Source: Candidatus Nitronereus thalassa (GTDB lineage: Bacteria; Nitrospirota; Nitrospiria; Nitrospirales; UBA8639). Taken from it: a stretch of 64,000 nucleotides of DNA. The DNA is taken from contig NZ_JAQOUE010000001.1 of assembly GCF_032191465.1 (NCBI RefSeq), positions 2,232,001 to 2,296,000 of the forward strand, written 5' to 3'. A model generated the notes under the pieces. It saw nothing but the letters and a program-made list of their open reading frames with translations, was not told the DNA's origin and made no database searches. Position numbers and translations under genes: made by a program. This document shows, one piece after another, positions 55,641-64,000 of this stretch (position 1 is the first letter of the stretch; each line of letters opens with the position of its first letter).

Positions 55641-56585
55641 ATGTGTTATCACTCAAAGATTTTTGTGGTTCTTGTATGCAGCTTGTTATTAAGCATTTCT
55701 ACTGGTTGGGCCTACACCGAAATTCCTGTAGACAATGGTGGCGCAGTCACCGGTCAGGTAACCATGAAGGGCGACGACCCTGAATCTCTTGCCTACAACT
55801 TAGCCCTCTTTCCAGACCCTGCGTTTTGTGGGCGCATCTCGACCGGCACCGGGTGGCGTTTGTATGACCAGTTTCAAGTATCCGCCGATGGCGCCCTACA
55901 AAATGCGATCGTGATATTGGAAGGCATTCATCAAGGAAAGCCATTTACTATGCCACCGGCTGTCGTGGAAGCGAAAGACTGCATTTTTTCACCAAACACC
56001 CTCGTAGTACGCAATCAGCAGGAAATTCGGTTTCTTAATATGGATCCCATTGTCCATGACATCCAATTGTACGAAACGGCTCCTAATGGGTCTTCGATTA
56101 TTTTCCATCGCCCGCTTCGCATGAACCCCTACCACTCCATGCTAGAACCTCAAGACCATGACCATCGCCCAGGTGAACCCCTCATTGATACCTTCCAATT
56201 CACCAAAGGACGTCGCATCTTTTTGGCCGAATGCGGACAACATCCGTATATGCAAACCTGGGGACTGGCCGTCACGAATCCCTATTATGCGATTACCGAT
56301 AAAGACGGACGTTTTACCATATCGGACATTCCTGAAGGCGTGTACTCCTTGATCGCTTGGCATCCCTGGATCGGGGGAATTCTCGAAATGAAAGTGGTGG
56401 TCTTAGCCAACGATACTCTCAAAACCCAATTTATCTTTGATGCACCACCTATCCGAAAAAATTCCCATACCACCATGGTGAAAAATCCCCATTTTAGCTT
56501 TGATGCCATTGGACGAGACGGCAAAATCGTTCCCGACGTCATTCCCGATCACGAGGTTCAAAATACTCCCCATCATCATCATTAA
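55641..56585 (+). CDS. exported cupredoxin with carboxypeptidase-regulatory domain, paralogue 1
   Basis: This 314-residue protein has a signal peptide (VVLVCSLLLSISTGWA). The mature part has a putative type 1 copper site with His139 (DPIVHD), Cys198, His201 and Met204 (ECGQHPYMQ), the usual H...C-x2-H-x2-M spacing. A carboxypeptidase-regulatory-like domain follows at about residues 213-265 (YAITDKDGRFTISDIPEGVY). A His4 tail ends the protein. CGRISTGTGWR near residue 63 is also in the paralogue at 58217. It may move electrons or copper in the periplasm. Confidence 0.78.
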   Translation: MCYHSKIFVVLVCSLLLSISTGWAYTEIPVDNGGAVTGQVTMKGDDPESLAYNLALFPDPAFCGRISTGTGWRLYDQFQVSADGALQNAIVILEGIHQGKPFTMPPAVVEAKDCIFSPNTLVVRNQQEIRFLNMDPIVHDIQLYETAPNGSSIIFHRPLRMNPYHSMLEPQDHDHRPGEPLIDTFQFTKGRRIFLAECGQHPYMQTWGLAVTNPYYAITDKDGRFTISDIPEGVYSLIAWHPWIGGILEMKVVVLANDTLKTQFIFDAPPIRKNSHTTMVKNPHFSFDAIGRDGKIVPDVIPDHEVQNTPHHHH

Positions 56586-56732
56586 CGCCAGAAAAGAATC
56601 CTTTAGGTTAATTCCGAATTGATGGAATTTCGTGGTTGGCGTGGGAAGAGAGGGTATTCTCATTCCCACGAGGATTGATCATACGAAATAGGCCGCTCAG
56701 ATTCCCCGAAAGTTTATAGGGATTCAGTCCCT

Positions 56733-57215
56733 TCAGGCTCTGGAAATCGCCACTCCTGCGCAGACTACGGCGACTCCCAATAAAAGAATCCCTCTGGCGA
56801 ACCACGGCGACCATTGCAAGAAAATTCGTTCAGTCTCGTTTAAAGATTCTGTACCTTTCATTCTGAGTCTACCCATTCGAGGACCAATTATGAAGTCGTG
56901 CAATCCCGCGTTAATTATCAGAATGGCCACAAGACTCAATTTTATCAGGATCACGAACGGCCAATCCTGAACAGGACCTTTCCCAAAAGTTTGTTGAGAG
57001 AGAAGGAAGCCGCCAGTCAAACCCAAAAGGGGAATAACAACCCAGACACCTTTGGCAAATCGTTTCGCCGCCTGTTGGAATAAGCCATAAGAGTTTGACT
57101 GAGCCATCTTAGATCGAAAAACCGGGGCCAAGACCAGGGTAAAAAACAGCATGCCCCCTACCCAGTAGATTGCGGAAAAAACATGAACCCACAAAACTAG
57201 GAGGTTAGCTGTCAT
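56733..57215 (-). CDS. CopD-like membrane protein
   Basis: This 160-residue inner-membrane protein has four helices with conserved VHVFSAIYWVGGMLFFTLVL, LTGGFLLSQQ, IKLSLVAILIINAGLHDF and a final WFARGILLLGVAVVCAGV. Histidines in VHVFSA and GLHDF could bind copper or haem. It resembles the protein at 20984-21451. It lies between the cupredoxin paralogues and downstream of the outer-membrane protein, so a copper role is a reasonable inference. Confidence 0.78.
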   Translation of the reverse strand: MTANLLVLWVHVFSAIYWVGGMLFFTLVLAPVFRSKMAQSNSYGLFQQAAKRFAKGVWVVIPLLGLTGGFLLSQQTFGKGPVQDWPFVILIKLSLVAILIINAGLHDFIIGPRMGRLRMKGTESLNETERIFLQWSPWFARGILLLGVAVVCAGVAISRA

Positions 57216-57263
57216 TTAAAATTTGCAAAACAAAAGTGGGAAAGAGACTTTTGGTTTCGTCTT

Positions 57264-58082
57264 TCAGAAAGCCAGGCCCATATACCCACCCACAGTACCA
57301 AAACTATTATCTGTATCCGTTTCGCCAGCTGCTAAATGAAAACGCCCGTCCACTCCAATATGCAAAGCTTTCCAAACGCGATACTGGGCTCCGACGGCAA
57401 ATTGTGCACCCACATCAAGCACAGTAATATCGCCTGATGGGGGACTGATCACATGAAAATCTAATCCGACTGGAATAATCCAGGGACGTAACCGGCTTCC
57501 TTCCATAAAGAGAATTTTGGGAGATACCGATACGGTCAATTGTGTGATTTCCACTTTCGTCGTCAAGTTCCCTACTCCGGTTAAAGTGCTTGTGGCACTC
57601 CTCACGGTACTCGAATTAAACCGTTTATATTCCACACCGATTTCACCGAGAACCCAGGTTTTCGATAGCATTCCCCAGACATCCTTTGACAATACCAAAT
57701 CCAACCCGGCACCGATATAATACCCATTATCTCCTTTATTAAACCCACTAGCCCCGCCAACATCCGTTAACACTTCACCCGAACGATCACCTGTCGCAAA
57801 TGCTCCACCACCTCGGAAAAATACCATATTCCCGGTTTCTCCCCCCTGTGAAGCCGGCTGTTGCCGCTCTAATTTCTCTAAGCGTTTTTCCACCTCTTCC
57901 CAGTCAATGTGACGAGGCTGCTGGACCTGCTTTTGCATTTGTTCAATACGCTGCTCAAGCTTTTGTATACGATCATCCACACTCGATCCTGCTGCCAAGC
58001 TGAATCCTGAGGGACATAAGAACACCCCGGCTACAAAAGCTGTCACCATGAAACGAGGAGTAAAGTTCCTAGCTTTTCTCAT
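57264..58082 (-). CDS. outer-membrane beta-barrel protein with coiled coil
   Basis: This 272-residue protein has a signal peptide (MVTAFVAGVFLCPSGFSLAA), a coiled coil at about residues 37-77 (VDDRIQKLEQRIEQMQKQV, then EEVEKRLEKLERQQ) and a barrel of alternating strands ending in a terminal Phe (GGYMGLAF), the usual outer-membrane sorting residue. GGAG lies seven bases before ATG 58082, so this start is chosen over 58193. It could be a pore or anchor for the copper cluster. Confidence 0.82.
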   Translation of the reverse strand: MRKARNFTPRFMVTAFVAGVFLCPSGFSLAAGSSVDDRIQKLEQRIEQMQKQVQQPRHIDWEEVEKRLEKLERQQPASQGGETGNMVFFRGGGAFATGDRSGEVLTDVGGASGFNKGDNGYYIGAGLDLVLSKDVWGMLSKTWVLGEIGVEYKRFNSSTVRSATSTLTGVGNLTTKVEITQLTVSVSPKILFMEGSRLRPWIIPVGLDFHVISPPSGDITVLDVGAQFAVGAQYRVWKALHIGVDGRFHLAAGETDTDNSFGTVGGYMGLAF

Positions 58083-58216
58083 CTTATTTCTCCAGGTAAG
58101 AGTGAATAGGACCTGATTATTTCTAGTAATTTTTTTGAGGTGGAATCGAAGGGTATAAACAAAGAATTCCCTCGAATAGGTTTCCCGCCTCACAATACAA
58201 ACCGACGACCTTGCAT

Positions 58217-59134
58217 TTAATACTCTTGCACTCGAATAGACGGTATTATCTCGATATCTTCTCCTAACAACTCCAACCCAAATCGTGGATTTTCTTCAAT
58301 TTCGTGGGCACTGCGCCGACCCTGAGGAGCCTGGTATTCAAAATTGGCTAAAAGAGATTCATTGGTTTTGATCGTTACCGTTTGCTCTAAAAAACTATTC
58401 ATGCCGGGATGCCAGGTGGAGAGGATATACTCTCCAGGTGGAATATCCGTGATTTCAAATTTCCCATCTTCTTTGGTAATACTGAAATACGGATTGTTAA
58501 CGACCAGCCCCCAGGAAAACATGTAGGGATGAAAACCGCATTGCATGACAAATACATTGCGTCCTTTGGTGAGATGAATTTTTTCCACCATCGGTTCGCC
58601 AGCCATGTACTTTTTTCCAATGATCCCAGCGTATTTCAAGAAGGGATTCATAGGTAACGGCCGATTAAACAACACACGAGCTCCGCGTTTTCTGGCTGTT
58701 TCATATCCCTGGATGTCATGTTCCACTGGATCCATATTGATGACCTCAATTTCATCTCGATCCTTCAACACATTTACGAACGGAATAAAGTCACAATCCT
58801 TTGATACAATTTTGACTCTTGGAATCTCGAACGGTTTTCCTTGCTCCACTTCTTTCAAAAACACCACGACATCTTTCAGGCTTTTATCCGGGGCAATGAT
58901 AAAATCCTCGACAATGCGCCATCCCGTTCCCGTGGATATGGTTCCACAAAACACGGGGTCGGGGATGGTCACTAGGTTAAAGGCCATAGGTCTTGGCCGT
59001 TCGCCTTGAATGGCGACATGCCCTTGGATGGTTCCTCCATCCTTGACGGTAATTTCCTGATAGGTCCATGCCGTTTGAACGCCAAAGACCACGGCAAACA
59101 TTCCTAGCGCTATATGGACTATTCCCTTTCTCAT
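58217..59134 (-). CDS. exported cupredoxin with carboxypeptidase-regulatory domain, paralogue 2
   Basis: This 305-residue paralogue of the gene at 55641 is the same architecture: signal peptide (IALGMFAVVFGVQTAWT), CGTISTGTGWR near residue 63, Cys114, His139 (DPVEHD), Cys199/His202/Met205 (QCGFHPYMF), and a carboxypeptidase-regulatory domain at about 215-265 (FSITKEDGKFEITDIPPGEY). It is slightly shorter and lacks the His4 tail. It is the first gene of a minus-strand group with the barrel and CopD proteins, beyond the terminator of the oxidase. Confidence 0.78.
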   Translation of the reverse strand: MRKGIVHIALGMFAVVFGVQTAWTYQEITVKDGGTIQGHVAIQGERPRPMAFNLVTIPDPVFCGTISTGTGWRIVEDFIIAPDKSLKDVVVFLKEVEQGKPFEIPRVKIVSKDCDFIPFVNVLKDRDEIEVINMDPVEHDIQGYETARKRGARVLFNRPLPMNPFLKYAGIIGKKYMAGEPMVEKIHLTKGRNVFVMQCGFHPYMFSWGLVVNNPYFSITKEDGKFEITDIPPGEYILSTWHPGMNSFLEQTVTIKTNESLLANFEYQAPQGRRSAHEIEENPRFGLELLGEDIEIIPSIRVQEY

Positions 59135-59198
59135 CTCTGTTCCTCTCCGGCCATTAGGATTGGTTCACTAGACTTTGGCGAGTTGGCTCTCAAAAAAA

Positions 59199-59225
59199 AC
59201 GGGGGAGCTTTGTGAGCTCCCCCGT
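59199..59225 (-). terminator. intrinsic terminator of the multicopper oxidase
   Basis: ACGGGGGAGCT (59199-59209) pairs perfectly with AGCTCCCCCGT (59215-59225) over a five-base loop. On the - strand it is followed by an eight-base T run, a strong rho-independent terminator 28 bases after the oxidase stop. Confidence 0.9.
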
Positions 59226-59252
59226 CTCCACTGATCCGATGTCCTCCCCCCG

Positions 59253-62200
59253 TTACTTAAAGGACGCCGGAGTGGCTTTGAAGTTTTCGGGTTGCTCGCC
59301 TTCAACGTGTCGTTGACTCATCGACGACCCACCCAACGGCAGGATTCGTTGATCATTAGCAGGCAACACCCGGAGGTATCCCCATTGCCCGGATTGCGAA
59401 TAGGGAAGTCGTCCATTACTCCAGACATAATCCCCTGGCAGGGAATACTTTCCACCTGCTCCAGGCACAAACACATCCAACCCTTCTGATCCTGCAAACT
59501 CCACAGTGCTGATCATATCCGCGCCTGGCAGGAACGGCTCAATGGGCCATTCATGTTTTTCAATGGTAAACATCCCATTTTGCTCACTGCTCGCACCGAA
59601 CACATGCACCCGTACCGGGTCGCCAGCATGGGCTTGGATGAGTGGCGTGACCGGATCTTGTGGATTATCCACTTCACATGGCTGGAACATTCGACCAAGT
59701 GAACACCCAGCTTCTTCGCGATGGAGATACGGTTCCGCTCGGTAGTTCACCCCGGTCAGCCCCGCCACGTTTTGGACATAAGGCATGAAGCTCGTTCCAA
59801 TGATGTTATCTTCATCTTGGAAGTACAAAGCGACATCACGATAATTCGCGCGATTTTCATTGCCTTGAATGGTCTGATCTACAATCACGTCGGCGGTCCA
59901 ACTATTTTTCAGAGAAATATCTTCACCGGTTTTTGGATCACGATAAGTGGATCCTTTCGGACCAATGATGATTCCTCCGAACAAACCATTCCGAGGATTC
60001 ATGGCAACATTTCCCCAATCCCACACCAACGTTTGTCCTTCGCCATTAAACGGATCGGCATAGTAGGTGTATGTGCGGGATTGCCCGGACGCGACTGTTT
60101 GGTCACCTGAATTGTTACCAAGGTTGACTCCTTGAGAATCTTTGGGATCAAACGCCAGACCAAATGCTGAGAATGAGGCCCGACCTTCCTTGAGTTTATT
60201 GGTGAGCTTCACTTTGATGCAGTCACCCACATTCGCCCGAAGTGTTAAAGGCATGGGTTGCGCATCTCCCGAAACACGCTGTGCATCTTCCTCAAGCACA
60301 TAAATCTTCGCATCAGGATTACGAAGTTCAATTTTTCGTTCAAAGTCCACTTCAATGGCTTCCGGTGCATTAGGGTTGAAGCTCATGGACGGATGATCCA
60401 TGGCCACAACATTAAATTGCTTCACCGGGGCATCTGATGGACAGACCGGAAGCCGTTCGGGCATTCCTTCTTTGCCATAGGCCTTGTTTGGTAATGGCTG
60501 AAGATCCGAGACGGGTTTATCCAACACGCGGATAATTCCCCACGCCCCTTCTGAGAACTTGGAACTCCGACCATTGAAGAACAAATAATCGCCAGTCTGA
60601 TGGCGTGGGCCACCGGCTTCCGCCACCACTAAGTCATACCGTTCGGCAATTCCAATATGCAGAGAATTTTTCCGATTGGCTTCTTCCGCATATCGCTCAG
60701 ACCAGAAGGTATGCCCAGAAATGGTGAACACATTACTTTCGTTCATGGTCACATCTAATAAACGGAACACAATGGCATCACCAAGATATGCCCGCACCAT
60801 GGCTGTGCTTGGATCGCCATGCACGGCACTGCTGAAAATCTTCGACGTATCAGGATTATTCGACAACCGATGAGCAAATGGTTCCGCCCGGAAATTCAAG
60901 GCGCCACCGGTCGTATGCGTTCCACCATTCAAAAATGGCATCGGGGTCATTTTAATTTTATCGTTCGGCGGCATTTGGAAAGACACTGTACGTCCGGCTT
61001 CCAATGCCACTTCCACGGGTTGACCAGGAGGATTCCCGGCTGTCACCACGTTAACCGTATGCGGCACGGTATCCATGATATGTACCATCAATTCACGGAA
61101 ACTCCCGGCCACATCATGACCAACTCGCTCCACAGCATGAATATCCGCAACCGGCCCTGTTCGAATCCGCTTGCCGGTTTTGGGATCATGCCAGGTTGAA
61201 CCAAAGGGTTCCGCAATCATCGTTCCCACCGCACCATGTGGCCAGGTGGTACCACCGAAAGCATGGTCATGCCAGAACACACTCCCGACATCAGCATCCA
61301 CCCAGAACCGTTGGCGCACATATTCGACGGTGACAATGTCCCCGACGGGATGCGCATTCTTAAGTGGGGTAGTAAATGTCAACGTCCCATCATCAATTTT
61401 GGCAATGCGAAGTACTTCTTGGCCCTTCACATTATCCGCACCTACCAGGATCGGAATACCGACATGATATTGCTTGGCATTCGTCACGTGGATGGTCTTA
61501 TCTCCCATTTTGGCCATCTTAGTGATCTTGGCATTCATCGGTATGGGCAACCCTTTTTTCGTCGGCTTATCAAACTGCGTAAACGGACGCATCGATTGCT
61601 CGTAAGAAAATCCTGAGATCACACCATCTGAGGCCTGATTATCAAACTGAAAGAAATGGAAATGCGTGTTAATCTTGGATGATTGGAAATTGGTGATATC
61701 GTCATCGATCCACTCGCTGGTTAACATCCAATCAATACAATCATACACATTCGCCCGAACAACTAATGGAAACTTCTTGTCATTGTCTGCGCGAACTTCA
61801 GCTTCCTCTTCATGGACCACATACAGCAGTCCGTTTGGATCAACAATGGCTGGCTCACTTCCCTGCGCTGCGGAGAGTTCAATCGGCAACTGAATGAAGT
61901 GAACCTTATAATCTTGAGAACCAGCCCGATCCGGACACAAACTCCAGTTCCCATTTTCTCCAGGCTTCGCAGGTTCGACAGACCGTGTTCCATCCTTATT
62001 GAGCCGGATCATTTCTAACCAAGGAGCTGGGTTATGATCGTTGGAGAACGGAACGCGCTTGCCAAAATGCGGGGTCAACCATGGCCAAGCTACTTTTCCC
62101 GTTGAGGGTTCAAACCAGATAGCCCGGCGTTTTCCGGGTTCATATCCCTGCCACTCTGGACGATACTTGGGATTTTCCCCGAGGGTGGCTTCCTTCTCAC

Positions 62201-64000
62201 TCATTGCCCGATTACCTTCCCATACCCAATCGATGACGGTGGCATCATAGGCCTTCATCTGCCCAAGTTCGTCATCCTTATGACCTGGTTTACCTTGGTT
62301 GCTCAGCTGCATGGAAACCCAATCCTTCAGATTGACCACCGCAGGCTCAGATTTCCAATTGCTTTTTCCTGACCCTACAATTTTAAATTGCTTTCCAAAC
62401 CAGTTAACAGTGGTTCCCACTAATTTATCCGATGTCACTGGTTTATGAATTCGTCCAAGCCGATCGGGCAACTCCCGCAATGGAGTCATCACATCGTTTT
62501 GGATTCCTGGCGTCTGTAGGGTGTTGTACACTCTCCAATACCCCCACATCCCGGCGACATAATGATGCGCGACATGGCAATGGAACAGGAAATCCCCAGC
62601 CAACCATTGGCACAGACCAGAACCGCATTCCGTTTCCAGATCCAAGGCTTCTGAAGGCCCAATCACTTCGACATCGACCCGATCAGACTTTGTCCGTACC
62701 ACTGGATACTTTACCGGACCGGCTTGACCCGTACTCCAGACAGGCATTTGGGTGGCCCGAGGACTTCGTTGCCAACGAATGGATCCACCATGTGGATGAT
62801 GAGAATGGAAGACTTCCGAACCGCCGTGCACAATGCGGAATTTCGCCGGATCGCCTAAATAACTTCGCGGAATGGTCGGTGCCGCATCGCCAAACGTATA
62901 GGAACTATACGCCATGGATTCGTCTTCGAACCCAAAGTATTCATGCTGCACATGCATATTATTGATGCCGAAGGGTTCGCTACGATAATTCAACGCGCGT
63001 GCGCCAGGTCGGTAGGCATCAGTCAACGGATCGCGTTGCGGAAGGAAGTCGCCGTGCTTATTCACCGGGCGAAACGCTTCATCACCGACCTCATGATATA
63101 TCAACACAAATTCCCGAAAGTCCGGGCCCGTGCCATTCTTAATCATGGTTTGCCAGCCGCTTCGATCCTTCGTCGCTGGCCCCGTCCCTAGGGGATCGTA
63201 ATATTCCGAGCCACGGGGCTCGACAACAAAGACACCAAACAGCCCCATCACCGTCAACTCTCGGTCATTACTAAACGTGTGAAATTGGCGTCCACCTTCT
63301 TGCGTATCAGGATGGATGTACCATTCCATTTCCACGGTCTCGCCTTCACCAGCCACAGAATCAGGATTCGTTGTTGTCGCGGGTTGACCGGTCTTGCTCA
63401 TGACCATATCCGACCCATTGATATGAAGGCTGACCTCTTCACCGAATTCAAGTTGATTGCGAAGAGTCACTTTGACACAGTCACCTTGATTTCCCCGGAT
63501 TACTAAAGGCTGAATCCATTGATCTTGTATGCCATTTTTTACTCCGCCCGGATCATGATGACCTTCTGTTTCACGGGCTTCCGCATTCTTCGCTTCTTCT
63601 TCACGAATCTTGTCGATATCTTCGGTCAGGGCATACATATAACCCGGATAGAAATCCAACCATTGGTTCAACGTAATTTCTACGTCAATTGCGGAGATAT
63701 CATAATCCCGGACCGGGGCAGTTTTTGGACACATTCCCCCTTTCATAGAGACTGGCTCCACCCCGGAGGTGGAGGCCAATAGTCCATTGGCTGGACCGGC
63801 TCCATATTGATGCATCATGGACATGGTATTAAAGGCACCAGTGGTGTCACCACGGTGTTCCATTTCCTTTCCCATTTGCTGCATCAGACGTTGATGTTGA
63901 AGTTCAACCAAGGCCGAACGCTCCGCCCGCCCTTCTACTGAATTTTCAGTGATTGTTTGTCCTTTGAGCCGCTCGGCCCAACCTGGGGATTGAGAAGACA
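59253..64000 (-). CDS. giant multicopper oxidase, 5' end outside window
   Basis: The frame remains open through the right edge, giving at least 1582 residues; the TTG at 63911 is not the start. It has about six cupredoxin domains in three pairs, unlike the usual two to three. All four copper motifs are present once: HSH at about residue 368 (counting from 63911), HCHVAHHYVAGM at about 444, HFH at about 749 and HDH at about 876. HCHxxxHxxxxM is an intact type 1 copper site with Met. The best guess is a large metal oxidase like MofA/MnxG of Mn(II)-oxidising bacteria. Whether it is exported cannot be seen. Confidence 0.88.
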   Translation of the reverse strand, partial: SSQSPGWAERLKGQTITENSVEGRAERSALVELQHQRLMQQMGKEMEHRGDTTGAFNTMSMMHQYGAGPANGLLASTSGVEPVSMKGGMCPKTAPVRDYDISAIDVEITLNQWLDFYPGYMYALTEDIDKIREEEAKNAEARETEGHHDPGGVKNGIQDQWIQPLVIRGNQGDCVKVTLRNQLEFGEEVSLHINGSDMVMSKTGQPATTTNPDSVAGEGETVEMEWYIHPDTQEGGRQFHTFSNDRELTVMGLFGVFVVEPRGSEYYDPLGTGPATKDRSGWQTMIKNGTGPDFREFVLIYHEVGDEAFRPVNKHGDFLPQRDPLTDAYRPGARALNYRSEPFGINNMHVQHEYFGFEDESMAYSSYTFGDAAPTIPRSYLGDPAKFRIVHGGSEVFHSHHPHGGSIRWQRSPRATQMPVWSTGQAGPVKYPVVRTKSDRVDVEVIGPSEALDLETECGSGLCQWLAGDFLFHCHVAHHYVAGMWGYWRVYNTLQTPGIQNDVMTPLRELPDRLGRIHKPVTSDKLVGTTVNWFGKQFKIVGSGKSNWKSEPAVVNLKDWVSMQLSNQGKPGHKDDELGQMKAYDATVIDWVWEGNRAMSEKEATLGENPKYRPEWQGYEPGKRRAIWFEPSTGKVAWPWLTPHFGKRVPFSNDHNPAPWLEMIRLNKDGTRSVEPAKPGENGNWSLCPDRAGSQDYKVHFIQLPIELSAAQGSEPAIVDPNGLLYVVHEEEAEVRADNDKKFPLVVRANVYDCIDWMLTSEWIDDDITNFQSSKINTHFHFFQFDNQASDGVISGFSYEQSMRPFTQFDKPTKKGLPIPMNAKITKMAKMGDKTIHVTNAKQYHVGIPILVGADNVKGQEVLRIAKIDDGTLTFTTPLKNAHPVGDIVTVEYVRQRFWVDADVGSVFWHDHAFGGTTWPHGAVGTMIAEPFGSTWHDPKTGKRIRTGPVADIHAVERVGHDVAGSFRELMVHIMDTVPHTVNVVTAGNPPGQPVEVALEAGRTVSFQMPPNDKIKMTPMPFLNGGTHTTGGALNFRAEPFAHRLSNNPDTSKIFSSAVHGDPSTAMVRAYLGDAIVFRLLDVTMNESNVFTISGHTFWSERYAEEANRKNSLHIGIAERYDLVVAEAGGPRHQTGDYLFFNGRSSKFSEGAWGIIRVLDKPVSDLQPLPNKAYGKEGMPERLPVCPSDAPVKQFNVVAMDHPSMSFNPNAPEAIEVDFERKIELRNPDAKIYVLEEDAQRVSGDAQPMPLTLRANVGDCIKVKLTNKLKEGRASFSAFGLAFDPKDSQGVNLGNNSGDQTVASGQSRTYTYYADPFNGEGQTLVWDWGNVAMNPRNGLFGGIIIGPKGSTYRDPKTGEDISLKNSWTADVIVDQTIQGNENRANYRDVALYFQDEDNIIGTSFMPYVQNVAGLTGVNYRAEPYLHREEAGCSLGRMFQPCEVDNPQDPVTPLIQAHAGDPVRVHVFGASSEQNGMFTIEKHEWPIEPFLPGADMISTVEFAGSEGLDVFVPGAGGKYSLPGDYVWSNGRLPYSQSGQWGYLRVLPANDQRILPLGGSSMSQRHVEGEQPENFKATPASFK

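Noticed and set aside
56566-56585. Four-histidine C-terminus looking like a cloning tag
   Set aside because: It is short, lies in natural context and no vector sequence follows. A native metal-binding tail is more likely.
1-64000. Search for prophage, integrase, transposase, CRISPR and nxr genes
   Set aside because: None was recognised in any frame, so horizontal transfer and nitrite oxidation cannot be argued directly from this window.

Overview
The window is a 64 kb piece of a bacterial chromosome of moderate GC (about half, judged by eye). It carries about 50 protein genes, one tRNA, several hairpin terminators and one pair of structured repeats. I see no rRNA, CRISPR array, prophage or complete insertion sequence. 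The gene set points to the phylum Nitrospirota, most likely a Nitrospira-like lineage. Supporting features are a giant multicopper oxidase, a complex II with a CCG-protein third subunit (SdhABE type), several HEAT-repeat proteins, and carboxypeptidase-regulatory/cupredoxin proteins. Glycine betaine synthesis and uptake genes suggest a marine or saline habitat. This assignment is an inference, because no 16S or nxr gene lies in the window.

Layout. 1-2.7 kb: a partial hypothetical gene, an NAD-dependent epimerase, a small hypothetical and a DUF502 membrane protein. 2.8-9.2 kb: an RND tripartite efflux operon led by a TetR regulator. 9.5-15.2 kb: prfC, then sdhA-sdhB-sdhE with overlapping starts and stops, then a CBS-domain protein. 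15.5-20.8 kb: a TraB/GumN protein, a coupled unknown-TPM-LemA cluster, a bactofilin and citrate synthase. 21-28.8 kb: a CopD-like protein, a Fic AMPylase, a ybbP/ybbA transporter divergent from a tesA-like lipoprotein, a small membrane protein, a tandem CDGSH protein and a ChaN-like lipoprotein. 28.9-32.7 kb: an unknown 443-residue protein, a TPR protein, tRNA-Gly(GCC) and ugd.

32.8-43.3 kb is the HEAT region. It has a four-gene minus-strand HEAT operon, a BCCT osmolyte transporter divergent from a fused glycine/sarcosine-dimethylglycine methyltransferase, and a fifth HEAT protein behind a degenerate alkaline-phosphatase-fold protein and a small exported protein. 43.6-55.3 kb: an unknown protein, pntAA-pntAB-pntB, rpsU, nth, a six-helix membrane protein bracketed by inverted repeats, a DsrE-like protein, a PSP1/RicT protein, an MBL-fold protein, a VOC protein and hemD. 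55.6-64 kb is a copper cluster. It holds two paralogous periplasmic cupredoxin/carboxypeptidase-regulatory proteins, a CopD-like membrane protein, an outer-membrane barrel, and a multicopper oxidase of more than 1580 residues whose start lies beyond the right edge.

Most notable: the two inverted repeat copies near 49.2 and 50.7 kb contain the same two hairpins, and one stem differs between copies by two compensatory base-pair changes, which suggests the structure is under selection. Other points worth follow-up are the copper cluster, the HEAT operons, the degenerate phosphatase-fold protein, the possible Fic operator, and small genes missed by length cut-offs.
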